NCBI GenBank assembly: GCA_016791115.1
Contig: JAEUNL010000004.1
Coordinates: 160,922 to 224,921, forward strand
Reading direction: 5' to 3'
Length of the DNA stretch: 64,000 nucleotides
Source of the DNA: Rhodocyclaceae bacterium
Lineage (GTDB): Bacteria; Pseudomonadota; Gammaproteobacteria; Burkholderiales; Rhodocyclaceae
Shown: one piece after another, positions 46,834-55,817 of the stretch
How the letters are laid out: each line of letters opens with the position of its first letter
How positions within the stretch are numbered: the stretch's first letter is position 1
The notes under the pieces: model-generated
Told to the model about the DNA's origin: nothing
The model's database searches: none
What the model saw: only the letters and a program-made list of their open reading frames with translations
Position numbers and translations under genes: made by a program

Positions 46834-46853
46834 ATATCTCAGTGGAGTGACGC

Positions 46854-48374
46854 TCAGTAGTGGTAGGCCGTCTCGCCGTGGGCGGTGAGGTCGAGGCCTT
46901 CACGTTCTTCGTCTTCAGCGACACGCAGGCCGATGAAGATATCGATCAGTTTCAGGGCGACGAAGGAGACCACCGCCGACACCACGATCGCCGTCAGCAC
47001 GGCCTGGCACTGCACCCAGACCTGGCCGCTGATCGAGTATTCGGTGCTGGCCGCATTGGCGACGTAGTCGAAGATGCCGGCGCCCCCGAGCGAGGGCGCG
47101 GCGAAGATGCCGGTCGCGATCGCGCCCCAGATGCCGCCGAGGCCATGCACGCCGAACACGTCGAGCGCGTCGTCCGCGCCGAGCATCTTCTTCAGGCCGG
47201 ACACGCCCCACAGGCACAGCGGTGCCACGACCAGTCCGATGACCAGCGCGCCCTTGATGCCGACGAAGCCGCAGGCCGGGGTGATCGCCACCAGGCCGGC
47301 GACCGCACCCGAGGCCGCACCGAGCATCGAGGGCTTGCCCTTGAAGATGGCCTCGAAGAAGCACCAGGACAGCGTGGCCATCGCGGTGGCGGCGAGCGTG
47401 TTGATGAAGGCCAGCGCGGCCGTGCCGGAGGCTTCGAGGTTGGAGCCGACGTTGAAGCCGAACCAGCCCACCCACAGCAGCGAGGCGCCGATCATGGTCA
47501 TGGTCAGGCTGTGCGGGGCCATCGATTCCTTGCCGTAGCCAATGCGCTTGCCGATCACGAGGGCTGCCACCAGGCCGGCGACACCGGCGTTGATGTGCAC
47601 CACCGTGCCGCCTGCGAAGTCGAGCGCGCCCTTGGCCCACAGCCAGCCGGCGTTGGCCGTCACGTTGGCCAGCGTCGCGGCATCGGTGATCGCATCGGGG
47701 CCGTCCCAGAACCAGACCATGTGCGCCATCGGCAGATAGGCGAAGGTGAACCAGATCGCCATGAAGATCAGCACCGCGGAGAACTTCATGCGTTCCGCGA
47801 AGGCGCCGATGATCAGCGCCGGGGTGATCGCCGCGAAGGTTGCCTGGAACACCACGAACATCATCTCGGGAATGTAGACGCCCTTGCTGAAGGTCGCCCC
47901 GCCGCCGGCGAGATTCACGGTGTCGAGGAAGGCCTTCGAAAGCCCGCCGAAGAACGCGTTGCCGCCCGTGAACGCGACGCTGTAGCCGTAGATCACCCAC
48001 AGCACGACGATCAGCGAGAAGGTGACGAACACCTGCATCAGGATCGACAGCATGTTCTTCGAGCGGACCAGACCGCCGTAGAACAGCGCCAGGCCCGGGA
48101 TGATCATCAGGATGACCAGCACGGTGGCGATGTACATGAACGTGGTGTCGCCTTTGTTGGGATCCGGCAGCGCAGGGGCCGCTGCCGGCGCCGCTTCGGC
48201 CGGCGCAGCGGTGGCCGCGGCGGGTGCTTCTGCCGCGGCCGGAGCGGCGGGCGCAGGCGCGGCTTCGGCCGGCTTGGCTTCGGCCGCCGGCGCGGCCGGC
48301 TTGTCCTCGGCCATCGCGCCGCCGGCAAAGCCGACGGCAAGCGCCGTCAGCAGTACTGCGAGAAACTTCTTCAT
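46854..48374 (-). CDS. amtB: Ammonium transporter AmtB
   Basis: Trimeric ammonium channel, about 506 residues. A signal peptide (MKKFLAVLLTALAVGFAGGAMA) and an unusual 55-residue Ala/Pro-rich periplasmic leader precede eleven membrane helices. Core motifs: FYGGLVRSKNMLSILMQVF, AHMVWFWDGPDAITDAATL, ALDFAGGTVVHINAGVAGLVAAL (pore histidine), and a second histidine in DDALDVFGVHGLGGIWGAIATGIFA. Start ATG 48374 has GGAG at good distance; ATG 48380 is an alternative. It follows glnK, whose product blocks it when nitrogen is ample. Confidence 0.94.
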   Translation of the reverse strand: MKKFLAVLLTALAVGFAGGAMAEDKPAAPAAEAKPAEAAPAPAAPAAAEAPAAATAAPAEAAPAAAPALPDPNKGDTTFMYIATVLVILMIIPGLALFYGGLVRSKNMLSILMQVFVTFSLIVVLWVIYGYSVAFTGGNAFFGGLSKAFLDTVNLAGGGATFSKGVYIPEMMFVVFQATFAAITPALIIGAFAERMKFSAVLIFMAIWFTFAYLPMAHMVWFWDGPDAITDAATLANVTANAGWLWAKGALDFAGGTVVHINAGVAGLVAALVIGKRIGYGKESMAPHSLTMTMIGASLLWVGWFGFNVGSNLEASGTAALAFINTLAATAMATLSWCFFEAIFKGKPSMLGAASGAVAGLVAITPACGFVGIKGALVIGLVVAPLCLWGVSGLKKMLGADDALDVFGVHGLGGIWGAIATGIFAAPSLGGAGIFDYVANAASTEYSISGQVWVQCQAVLTAIVVSAVVSFVALKLIDIFIGLRVAEDEEREGLDLTAHGETAYHY

Positions 48375-48387
48375 GTCCATTTCTCCC

Positions 48388-48798
<411 letters not shown>

Positions 48799-49626
48799 TC
48801 AGAACGTGCGCTTGATGTAGACCGTCGTCTGGTCCTGCGCGATGTTCTTCGGATACACGCCGCCCTGCTTGGTGCTGCCGTAGCCGAAATCGGACGCGCT
48901 GCTGGTGTCGGTGTAGATCAGCCCGACTTCGGTGCCGGCCAGCTTCGGACCGAGCTTGCCGAGGTCGTAGGCCACGCTCACGCGCCAGTCGTCGTAGGAA
49001 TAAGCGCTGTCGTTCGACTCGGTGAGCGGCAGGGCACGGTCGCTGCCCTTGTACTTCTGGATGCCGTAGTGCGCACCGACGGTGACGCCGCTCTCGCCGA
49101 TCGGCACGGCGACCGAGAGATCCCAGTAATCGGTGCCGCGCGCATCGCGCACACCGAACGCCTTCTTCGAGATCACGTTCGAGTACTTGAGGGTGATCCA
49201 CTTCCAGCCGCCGGCGATGTAGGCCTCGGTCGTGTCCGCCTTGACGAAGCCGGCGGTCGTGTCGCCCGGATACCAGTACTGCAGCAGGCCGACGTCATAG
49301 GTGAAATCACCGACCGCACCCTTGTAGCCGCCGTAGATGTCGATCTCGGCACTGCCGCCGGCCTTGTACGAGCCGTTGTCGCGCAGCCAGGCGATGTTCG
49401 AACCCCACAGGCCGACATAGACGCCGCTGGCGTGCGAGTAGTCGAACCCCCCCTGCAGCGCCACTTCCTCGTTGGTCTGCGTCAGGCCGCGGAACACGTA
49501 CTGGCTGAACAGACCCACGTTGCCGGTGAAGGTGTGCGGAGAAGCCGGTTCATCGGCCGCAGATGCCTGGTTCGAAACGGACAGGGCCGCTGCGAGAGCG
49601 GTTGCAAGCAGCGAGAATTTGCGCAT
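48799..49626 (-). CDS. TorF family putative porin (outer-membrane beta-barrel)
   Basis: 275 residues with a signal peptide (MRKFSLLATALAAALSVSNQASA), then a barrel with alternating strands (FTGNVGLFSQYVFRGLTQTNEEVALQGGFDYSHASGVYVGLWGSNIAW) ending in YIKRTF with terminal Phe. This is the TorF/Gcw family, commonly encoded beside glnK-amtB in betaproteobacteria; the substrate is unproven, perhaps small nitrogen compounds. ATG 49626 has GGAG eight bases ahead. It is the first gene of the nitrogen operon. Confidence 0.88.
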   Translation of the reverse strand: MRKFSLLATALAAALSVSNQASAADEPASPHTFTGNVGLFSQYVFRGLTQTNEEVALQGGFDYSHASGVYVGLWGSNIAWLRDNGSYKAGGSAEIDIYGGYKGAVGDFTYDVGLLQYWYPGDTTAGFVKADTTEAYIAGGWKWITLKYSNVISKKAFGVRDARGTDYWDLSVAVPIGESGVTVGAHYGIQKYKGSDRALPLTESNDSAYSYDDWRVSVAYDLGKLGPKLAGTEVGLIYTDTSSASDFGYGSTKQGGVYPKNIAQDQTTVYIKRTF

Positions 49627-49670
49627 CGTTATCACTCCTCAAGGTTCAATAGAAATCTGCAAGGCTATCA

Positions 49671-49687
49671 AGGCAGAAAATGTGCCT
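49671..49687 (-). promoter_or_regulatory. Predicted sigma54 promoter of torF-glnK-amtB
   Basis: Minus strand AGGCACATTTTCTGCCT: GG and GC separated by exactly ten bases, with GGCACA at -24 and TGC at -12. The predicted start is near 49661, 35 bases before the torF ATG. Nitrogen-controlled glnK-amtB operons are normally sigma54/NtrC dependent. Confidence 0.65.
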
Positions 49688-49794
49688 GACGCGAAAACGT
49701 CTTTATATTCATAGTGTTATTTATAAAGATTGATTTTTGCCGCGCCAGGCCACCGCAAGCCCGCACAAGCTTGAGGCGCACCAGTTCCGTGTTT

Positions 49795-49811
49795 TGCACC
49801 AAGCCGGTGCG
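49795..49811. promoter_or_regulatory. Candidate NtrC-binding site
   Basis: TGCACCAAGCCGGTGCG closely fits the NtrC consensus TGCACCA-N3-TGGTGCA (mismatches only near the right centre and last base). It lies about 110 bases before the -24 element of the torF promoter, the usual enhancer distance. A weaker half-site GCGCACCAG is at about 49777. Confidence 0.65.
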
Positions 49812-49877
49812 CATGTCGGCCGCGACAGACGCCGGGCGCCCCTGTGCTAAAGTGGTCGCCCCGAATCGGAGAAACCC

Positions 49878-50135
49878 ATGCTCAATCCGAAGTTCTTCGA
49901 AGAGTTGTCCGGCAAGATCAGCCAACTCGTCGCCAGCAGCCCTGCCGGCGAGTTCGAGAAGAACGCCCGGGCGGCAATGACGAGCGCCTTTGCGCGCCTC
50001 GACCTGGTCACGCGCGAGGAATTCGACGTCCAGCGCGAACTGCTGTCACGCTGCCGCCAGAAACTGGCCGAGCTGGAATCGCGCGTCGCCGCGCTGGAAG
50101 GCCGGAACACCGAAGGCCGGGACAGCGGAAGCTGA
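49878..50135 (+). CDS. ubiK: UbiK (YqiC/BMFP family) ubiquinone biosynthesis accessory factor
   Basis: 85 residues. MLNPKFFEELSGKISQLVASSPAGEFEKNARAAMTSAFARLDLVTREEFDVQRELLSRCRQKLAELESRVAALEG is the full family pattern, with an amphipathic N-terminal helix and a C-terminal coiled coil that trimerises. It helps the aerobic ubiquinone-making complex with UbiJ. Ubiquinone is the likely electron acceptor of the membrane hydrogenases here, but the gene is not linked to them in an operon. Confidence 0.92.
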   Translation: MLNPKFFEELSGKISQLVASSPAGEFEKNARAAMTSAFARLDLVTREEFDVQRELLSRCRQKLAELESRVAALEGRNTEGRDSGS

Positions 50136-50266
50136 GATCCGGCTGCTGCGGCAAGACCGCCAGCCCGGGTGCCGGCCTCGTTTCTGACCGCGTTTCCGGC
50201 CACGGAACTTTCCGGCCCGGGAATAGTCCTAGTTCGTACTACTTGTCCTCGACGGGAATATTGATC

Positions 50267-50770
50267 GTGGCTGAAGCCGACGCCAAATTCATGCGCACGC
50301 TGCGCGAACTCGCGCGCTGCTACCAGGCCTTCGAATCCTTTTCGGAGGCGCACATCCGCGCCACTGGGCTGACCTCGGCCCAGTTCGACATCATCGCGAC
50401 CCTCGGCAACACCCGGGGCTTGAGCTTCAAGGACTTGGGCGAGCGCACGCTGATCACGAAGGGCACGCTCACCGGCGTGATCGACCGGCTCGAGGCGCGC
50501 GAGCTGGTGCGCCGCACCGAGTGCCCGCACGACGGCCGCAGCCAGATCGTGGTGCTGACGTCGGCGGGCGAAAAGCTCTTCCGGCGCATCTTCCCCGCCC
50601 ACATGGCCCATCTCTCGAGCGCGTTCGCAGCCGTGCCGGAAACCCAGCTCCTGCACACCGAACTGACGCTGCGCCGGCTGCGCGAGCTGTTCGAGGCCGC
50701 GCACGAGCTGTCGCTCGAAGAAGCCGAAATGACCGGGGCTGCCCGCTCCCGCCCACGCAGGGCGGCCTGA
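50267..50770 (+). CDS. MarR-family transcriptional regulator
   Basis: About 167 residues. Winged helix-turn-helix: GLTSAQFDIIATLGNTRGLSFKDLGERTLITKGTLTGVIDRLEARELVRRTECPHDGRSQIVVLTSAGEKLF, with the DxRSQ wing. The start is uncertain (TTG 50261, GTG 50267 or ATG 50291); GTG 50267 has ACGGGAA upstream. Its stop overlaps the start of the cytochrome b561 gene (TGATG), so it probably controls that operon. Confidence 0.88.
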   Translation: MAEADAKFMRTLRELARCYQAFESFSEAHIRATGLTSAQFDIIATLGNTRGLSFKDLGERTLITKGTLTGVIDRLEARELVRRTECPHDGRSQIVVLTSAGEKLFRRIFPAHMAHLSSAFAAVPETQLLHTELTLRRLRELFEAAHELSLEEAEMTGAARSRPRRAA

Positions 50771-51336
50771 TGACGAACGGATTGTCGCAAGGCCGCTACA
50801 CGGCCACCGCCGTCACGCTGCACTGGCTGGTTGCGCTCGGCATCTTCGGCGCGTTTTCGCTCGGCCTGTACATGCACGAGCTGCCGCTTTCGCCGACCAA
50901 GCTCAAGCTGTACTCGTATCACAAGTGGGCCGGCGTCACGATCTTCCTGTTCGTCCTGATCCGCCTGGCGTGGCGCGCCACGCACCCGCCGCCGCCGCTG
51001 CCGGCCGCAATGCCGGCCTGGCAGCGAACGGTTGCGCACGCACTGCATCACCTGCTGTATCTGCTGATGGTCGCGATACCGATCACCGGCTGGCTGATGA
51101 GCTCCGCCAAGGGTTTCCAGACCGTGTGGTTCGGCCTCGTGCCGCTGCCCGACCTGCTCGACAAGAACAAGGAACTCGGCGACACGCTGGCCCTGGTGCA
51201 CAAGACGCTCAACCTCACCATGGCCGCGCTCGTCATTTCGCATGTGGCAGCGGCGGTGAAGCACCACGTTTTCGATCGCGACGACGTGCTGGCGCGCATG
51301 CTGCCCTTCCTCGACAACAACAAGGTGACCCGATGA
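50770..51336 (+). CDS. Cytochrome b561 family protein
   Basis: 188-residue four-helix di-haem membrane protein: YTATAVTLHWLVALGIFGAFSLGLYMH, LYSYHKWAGVTIFLFVLIRLAWR, VAHALHHLLYLLMVAIPITGWLMSSAKGF, LALVHKTLNLTMAALVISHVAAAVKHHVFDRDDVLARMLPF. The histidines in each helix are the haem ligands. Proteins of this type often occur with YceI proteins, as here. It overlaps the MarR stop and the following yceI start. Confidence 0.92.
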   Translation: MTNGLSQGRYTATAVTLHWLVALGIFGAFSLGLYMHELPLSPTKLKLYSYHKWAGVTIFLFVLIRLAWRATHPPPPLPAAMPAWQRTVAHALHHLLYLLMVAIPITGWLMSSAKGFQTVWFGLVPLPDLLDKNKELGDTLALVHKTLNLTMAALVISHVAAAVKHHVFDRDDVLARMLPFLDNNKVTR

Positions 51337-51893
51337 CCCGATTTGCAGCGATTCTTCTTGCCGGCTTCATGTTCGCCGGCATCGCCGGAGCGGCCGAACT
51401 CGGCCCGATCCAGGCGGACAAGAGCAGGCTCGCCTTCGTTTCGAAGCAGATGGGCGTGCCGGTGGAAGGCGAGTTCCGCAAGTTCGCCGTCCAGATGAGT
51501 TTCGATCCCGCCAAGCCTGAGGCCGGCAAGGCGCAGATCGAAATCGACATGGCGAGTATCGATGCCGGCAGCGCCGAGGCCAACGAGGAAGTCGTCGGCA
51601 AGAACTGGTTCAACGTGAAGCAGTTTCCCAAGGCAAGCTTCGTTTCCAGCAGCGTCAAGGCGCTCGGCGGCAACAAGTTCGAGGTCGCAGGCAAGCTCAC
51701 CATCCGCGACAAGACGCGCGACGTCGCAGCGCCGTTCACCATGGCCCAGCAGGGCGCCAACGCCCAGTTCGAAGGCACTTTCACAATCAAGCGCGCCGAC
51801 TTCGGCATCGGCCAGGGCGCGTGGGCCGACTTCGACACGGTCGCCAACGAAGTGCAGATCAAATTCAAGTTCGTCGCGGCGGCAAAGAAGTAG
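51333..51893 (+). CDS. YceI family periplasmic protein (first copy)
   Basis: 186 residues. Signal peptide MTRFAAILLAGFMFAGIAGA, then the lipocalin-like YceI fold that binds polyisoprenoids such as ubiquinone: DKSRLAFVSKQMGVPVEGEFRKFAVQMSFDP, AQIEIDMASIDAGSAEANEEVVGKNWFNVKQFPKASF, GKLTIRDKTRDVAAPF. ATG 51333 overlaps the cytochrome b561 stop as ATGA, so the two are coupled. Confidence 0.92.
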   Translation: MTRFAAILLAGFMFAGIAGAAELGPIQADKSRLAFVSKQMGVPVEGEFRKFAVQMSFDPAKPEAGKAQIEIDMASIDAGSAEANEEVVGKNWFNVKQFPKASFVSSSVKALGGNKFEVAGKLTIRDKTRDVAAPFTMAQQGANAQFEGTFTIKRADFGIGQGAWADFDTVANEVQIKFKFVAAAKK

Positions 51894-51935
51894 CGCCACC
51901 CGGAAACCGTATCCGACACCAACAAGGAGAATCCC

Positions 51936-52499
51936 ATGAAGCAACTCGCTGTCGGCATCATTGCCGCGGCCCTCGCCGGCTCGGCCGTCGCTGCCGAAAC
52001 TTTCACCCTCGACACGCGGCATACCTTCCCGGTGTTCGAGATCAACCACCTCGGTTTCTCGACGCAGCGCGGCCGCTTCAACAAGACCGAAGGCAAGATC
52101 ACGCTCGATCGCGCCGCCAAGTCCGGCAGCGTCGAAGTCAAGATCGACAGCGCCTCGATCGACATGGGCCTCGACGAATGGGACAAGCACATGCGCGGCG
52201 AGGATTTCTTCAATGCCGAACAGTTCCCCACGATGAACTTCAAGGCCGACAAGTTCAGTTTCGACGGTGACAAGCCGGTCGCCGCAGAAGGCACGCTGAC
52301 CCTGCTCGGCGTCGCCAGGCCGGTGACGCTGAAGATCGCCGGGTTTACGTGCGGCACGCACCCGATCAACAAGAAAGCCCTTTGTGCGGCTGACATCAGC
52401 ACGACCATCAAGCGTTCCGAATGGGGCATGAAGAAATACCTGCCCGCGGTATCGGACGACGTGACGATCAAGATCCCGGTCGAGGCGTTCAAGGACTGA
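51936..52499 (+). CDS. YceI family periplasmic protein (second copy)
   Basis: 187 residues with signal peptide MKQLAVGIIAAALAGSAVAA and the YceI fold (TFTLDTRHTFPVFEINHLGFSTQRGRFNKTEGKITLDR, DMGLDEWDKHMRGEDFFNAEQFPTMNFKADKF, FTCGTHPINKKALCAADISTTIKRSEWGM). It differs strongly from the first copy and keeps a cysteine pair, so it is not a recent duplication. It follows 42 bases later with AAGGAG and a terminator after it. Confidence 0.92.
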   Translation: MKQLAVGIIAAALAGSAVAAETFTLDTRHTFPVFEINHLGFSTQRGRFNKTEGKITLDRAAKSGSVEVKIDSASIDMGLDEWDKHMRGEDFFNAEQFPTMNFKADKFSFDGDKPVAAEGTLTLLGVARPVTLKIAGFTCGTHPINKKALCAADISTTIKRSEWGMKKYLPAVSDDVTIKIPVEAFKD

Positions 52500-52516
52500 G
52501 GTACGGTGTGCTTGCC

Positions 52517-52554
52517 AGTGAAACGGGGCGCCGGCGCGCCCCGTTTCACTTTTG
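52517..52554 (+). terminator. Strong terminator of the MarR-cytochrome b561-YceI operon
   Basis: 14-bp perfect stem AGTGAAACGGGGCG / CGCCCCGTTTCACT with a 6-base loop, followed by TTTTG. Confidence 0.85.
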
Positions 52555-52603
52555 CGGCGAACCATGCGCTAGACTCGCGCCATATCCTGTTCGCATCCCG
52601 CCC

Positions 52604-54094
52604 ATGTCGCTCGCAGTACTGCGCAGCCGCGCCCTTGCCGGAATGGACGCTCCGGAAGTCACGGTCGAAGTCCATCTCGCCAACGGTCTTCCCAACTTCA
52701 CCCTGGTCGGCCTGCCGGACACCGAGGTCAAGGAAGCGCGCGACCGCGTGCGCGCGGCGATCCAGACCTCGCGTTTCGAGTTCCCGGCGCGACGCATCAC
52801 CGTCAATCTGGCGCCTGCCGACCTGCCCAAGGAATCCGGCCGTTTCGACCTGCCGATCGCGCTCGGCCTGCTGATCGCATCCGGCCAGCTCGATGCGCAG
52901 CACCTGGACCAGTACGAGTTCGCCGGCGAACTTTCGCTGACCGGCGCACTGCGTCCGATTCGCGGCGCACTCGCCATGTCCTGGTGCGGCAGCCGCGACG
53001 GGCATGCGCTCGTTCTGCCGGCCGCGAGCGCCGACGAGGCCGCACTGGTACGCGATGCCCATGTGATTGCAGCAGGCTCGCTGCTCGAAGTCGTGGCGCA
53101 TCTTGCCGGCCACACCCCGATTGCGCGTCACGCATCGCCCGTCCCCGCCGCACTGGCGAGCTATCCCGATCTTGGGGAAGTCAAGGGCCAGCAACAGGCC
53201 AAACGAGCACTCGAAGTCGCCGCAGCCGGCGGCCACAGCCTGCTGATGGTCGGCCCGCCCGGCACCGGCAAGTCGATGCTGGCGCAGCGCTTTCCCGGCC
53301 TGCTCCCACCGCTGACCGAAGACGAAGCGATGCAGGCGGCAGCGGTGCAGTCGATCGCAGGCAGCTTTCGCAGCGAGCGGTTCCTGCAACGCAGCTATCG
53401 CGCGCCGCATCACACCGCATCGAGTGCGGCGCTGGTCGGTGGCGGCGGCGATCCGCGCCCCGGCGAGATTTCCCTCGCACACCACGGCGTGCTGTTCCTC
53501 GACGAGCTGCCCGAATTCGATCGCCGCGTACTCGAAGCGCTACGCGAGCCGCTCGAGACGGGGCACGTCAGCATCGCGCGCGCGGCACGGCGCGTCGACT
53601 TCCCGGCGCGTTTCCAGCTCGTCGCGGCGATGAACCCCTGCCCCTGCGGTTACCTCGGCAGCGCGCGCTGCCGCTGCACGCCCGATCAGGTCGCGCGCTA
53701 CCGCGCCAAGCTGTCAGGGCCGCTGCTCGATCGCATCGACATGACGCTCGAAGTGCCGGCGCTGTCGCAGCAGGAATTGCAGTCCGCGGCAGACGGCGAA
53801 TCCAGCGATGCGGTGCGCAACCGCGTGATTGCAGCCCGCGACCGCCAACTCGAACGCCAAGGCAAGCCCAACGCGGCACTGGCCAGCGGCGAGATCGACG
53901 CCCTGTGCGCGCCCGACGAGGCGGGTGCGAAACTGCTGTCCGCGGCACTGGTGCGCCTGAAGCTCTCGGCGCGCGCCTACCACCGCGTGCTCAAGCTGGC
54001 ACGAACCGTCGCGGATCTTGCGGGTGCGGCACGGATTGCAAGTCCGCATGTCGCCGAAGCCATCCACTATCGTCGCAATCTCGGCGACAATTGA
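52604..54094 (+). CDS. comM: ComM/YifB-family AAA+ (Mg-chelatase-like) helicase
   Basis: 496 residues. In Vibrio cholerae ComM is a branch-migration helicase for natural transformation; the family is also found in non-competent bacteria. N-terminal ChlI-type domain (MSLAVLRSRALAGMDAPEVTVEVHLANGLPNFTLVGLPDTEVKEARDRVRAAI), Walker A GPPGTGKSMLAQRFPGLLPPL, the HHTASSAALVGGG loop, Walker B GVLFLDELPEF, and the C-terminal MNPCPCGYLGSARCRC cysteine motif. ATG 52604 is the conserved start. Confidence 0.93.
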   Translation: MSLAVLRSRALAGMDAPEVTVEVHLANGLPNFTLVGLPDTEVKEARDRVRAAIQTSRFEFPARRITVNLAPADLPKESGRFDLPIALGLLIASGQLDAQHLDQYEFAGELSLTGALRPIRGALAMSWCGSRDGHALVLPAASADEAALVRDAHVIAAGSLLEVVAHLAGHTPIARHASPVPAALASYPDLGEVKGQQQAKRALEVAAAGGHSLLMVGPPGTGKSMLAQRFPGLLPPLTEDEAMQAAAVQSIAGSFRSERFLQRSYRAPHHTASSAALVGGGGDPRPGEISLAHHGVLFLDELPEFDRRVLEALREPLETGHVSIARAARRVDFPARFQLVAAMNPCPCGYLGSARCRCTPDQVARYRAKLSGPLLDRIDMTLEVPALSQQELQSAADGESSDAVRNRVIAARDRQLERQGKPNAALASGEIDALCAPDEAGAKLLSAALVRLKLSARAYHRVLKLARTVADLAGAARIASPHVAEAIHYRRNLGDN

Positions 54095-54122
54095 CCGTCG
54101 GAAACGTGAATCGAGGTTAGCA

Positions 54123-54587
54123 ATGTCGTCTGCAATTCCCGCACGCCGCCAATCGGGATGGGTTGTCTGGCTGCTCGTCGTCGTACTGGTCGTCGGCGTG
54201 CTGTTCGCCGGCTACACCTGGACGGTGCTGAGCTGGAGCTATTCGCAGGGCGAACGCGCAGGCTATGTGCAGAAGTTTTCCCGCAAGGGCTGGATCTGCA
54301 AGACCTGGGAGGGCGAACTCGCGATGGTGACGATGCCCGGCACGCTGGCCGACAAGTTCGAATTCTCGGTGCGCGACGACGTCGTCGCCGCGAAGATCAA
54401 CGAGACCATGGGCCGGCGCGTATCGCTTGCCTATGACCAGCACATCGGCGTGCCGACATCCTGTTTCGGCGAGACGCAGCACTTCGTCAAGGGCGTCAAG
54501 CCGGTGGAGGCGCTCGAGTATCAGACGCCGCCGGGCACCCAGCCTGCCGTGCCCGTCGCTCCGGCAGCGGCGCCGGCGGGCAAGTGA
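54123..54587 (+). CDS. Hypothetical single-pass membrane protein
   Basis: 154 residues. One membrane helix (GWVVWLLVVVLVVGVLFAGYTWTVL) follows a short basic N-terminus, then a soluble domain (SYSQGERAGYVQKFSRKGWICKTWEGELAMVTMPGTLADKFEFSVRDDVVAAKINETMGRRVSLAYDQHIGVPTSCFGETQHFVKGVK) and a Pro/Ala tail. Similar proteins are widespread but uncharacterised; some carry a doubtful 6-phosphogluconate dehydrogenase label, not supported by any motif here. It overlaps the next gene by four bases. Confidence 0.85.
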   Translation: MSSAIPARRQSGWVVWLLVVVLVVGVLFAGYTWTVLSWSYSQGERAGYVQKFSRKGWICKTWEGELAMVTMPGTLADKFEFSVRDDVVAAKINETMGRRVSLAYDQHIGVPTSCFGETQHFVKGVKPVEALEYQTPPGTQPAVPVAPAAAPAGK

Positions 54588-55810
54588 CTGCGCCAGCCGA
54601 CGACGGATCGCCGCGGGCCGCCAACCACGCCGGGCTCGCGGTGCTGCTCGCGCTGCTTGCGGCGATCGGCCCCTTCACGATCGACACCTATCTGCCTGCT
54701 TTCCCGACCATCGGCAGGTCGCTCGCGGCGACCGAACTCGAGGTGCAGCAGACCTTGACCGCCTACCTGGCGCCGTTCGCGTTCATGACCTTGTGGCACG
54801 GCTCGATCTCGGATGCGCTGGGTCGCCGCGTGGTTGTGCTGGTCAGCCTGCTCGGCTTCGCGGCGGCCTCCGCCGTGTGCATGCTGGCGCCGAATATCGA
54901 GACGCTGTGGCTCGGCCGTGCCCTGCAGGGCATCACTTCGGGTGCCGGCATGGTGGTCGGCCGCGCCATCGTGCGCGACCTGCTTTCGGGCGCCGAGGCG
55001 CAGAAGCTGATGGCACGCATCGCGATGATCTTCGCCATCTCGCCGGCCGTGGCACCGATCATCGGCGGCTGGATCTACGTCGCACTCGGGTGGCGCGCGA
55101 CTTTCGGTTTCCTGCTGCTGTTCGGTTTGCTGCTGTGTCTTGCCTGCTGGCGCTACCTGCCCGAAACGCTGCCGCCGGACAAACGCCACAGCCTGCATCC
55201 GGTGACACTCGGACGGGCTTACCTGCATGCCTTCACGCACCGCCAGTTCCTGCTTCTGATCGCTGCATTGTCGGTGAACTTCGGCGGCTTCTTTCTTTAC
55301 GTGCTGTCGGCCCCGAAGTTCCTGATCGAGCATCTCGGCGTTTCGCCGCAGGGATTCGGCACCCTGTTCGTGCCGACCGTGCTCGGCATGATGGCCGGTT
55401 CGTACATCTCGGGCCGCGTGGCCGGAAAACTCACGCCGCTGCGCACGGTGTCGATCGCCTACGCCATCATGCTGGCGGCCGTCGTGCTCAATGTGCTGCT
55501 CAACACCTTCGCTGCACCTGGCGTGCCGCAAAGCATCGTGCCGATCCCGCTCTACAACATCGGCATGGCGCTGGCGATGCCCAACCTGACGCTGCTCGGC
55601 CTCGAGCAGTTGCCGCAACGCGGGCTTGCCGCCAGTTGCCAAAGCTTCGCGCAGAGCACGACGACCTCGCTGGCGGCGGCATTCGTCGTGCCGCTGTTGT
55701 GGGGATCGCCGCTGGCGCTGGCGCTCGGCATGGCGTGCTTTCTCGGGCTCGGATTGCTGTGCTTCACGCTCTATGCGCTCGCGCCCCACAGGCCGGCGCA
55801 GGCGGGGTGA
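54584..55810 (+). CDS. Bcr/CflA family multidrug efflux MFS transporter
   Basis: 408 residues, twelve membrane helices. Family signature: AAIGPFTIDTYLPAFPTIGRSLAATELEVQQTLTAYLAPFAFMTLWHGSISDALGRRVVVL (the motif A-like loop DALGRR) and LGRALQGITSGAGMVVGRAIVRDLLSGAEAQKLMARIAMIFAISPAVAPIIGGWI (motif C-like proline). It exports drugs or metabolites; the substrate cannot be predicted. It starts at GTG 54584 overlapping the previous stop (GTGA). Confidence 0.9.
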   Translation: MTAPADDGSPRAANHAGLAVLLALLAAIGPFTIDTYLPAFPTIGRSLAATELEVQQTLTAYLAPFAFMTLWHGSISDALGRRVVVLVSLLGFAAASAVCMLAPNIETLWLGRALQGITSGAGMVVGRAIVRDLLSGAEAQKLMARIAMIFAISPAVAPIIGGWIYVALGWRATFGFLLLFGLLLCLACWRYLPETLPPDKRHSLHPVTLGRAYLHAFTHRQFLLLIAALSVNFGGFFLYVLSAPKFLIEHLGVSPQGFGTLFVPTVLGMMAGSYISGRVAGKLTPLRTVSIAYAIMLAAVVLNVLLNTFAAPGVPQSIVPIPLYNIGMALAMPNLTLLGLEQLPQRGLAASCQSFAQSTTTSLAAAFVVPLLWGSPLALALGMACFLGLGLLCFTLYALAPHRPAQAG

Positions 55811-55817
55811 AGAAACC

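Noticed and set aside
54123..54587. 6-phosphogluconate dehydrogenase
   Set aside because: No nucleotide-binding or catalytic motif; it is a short single-pass membrane protein.
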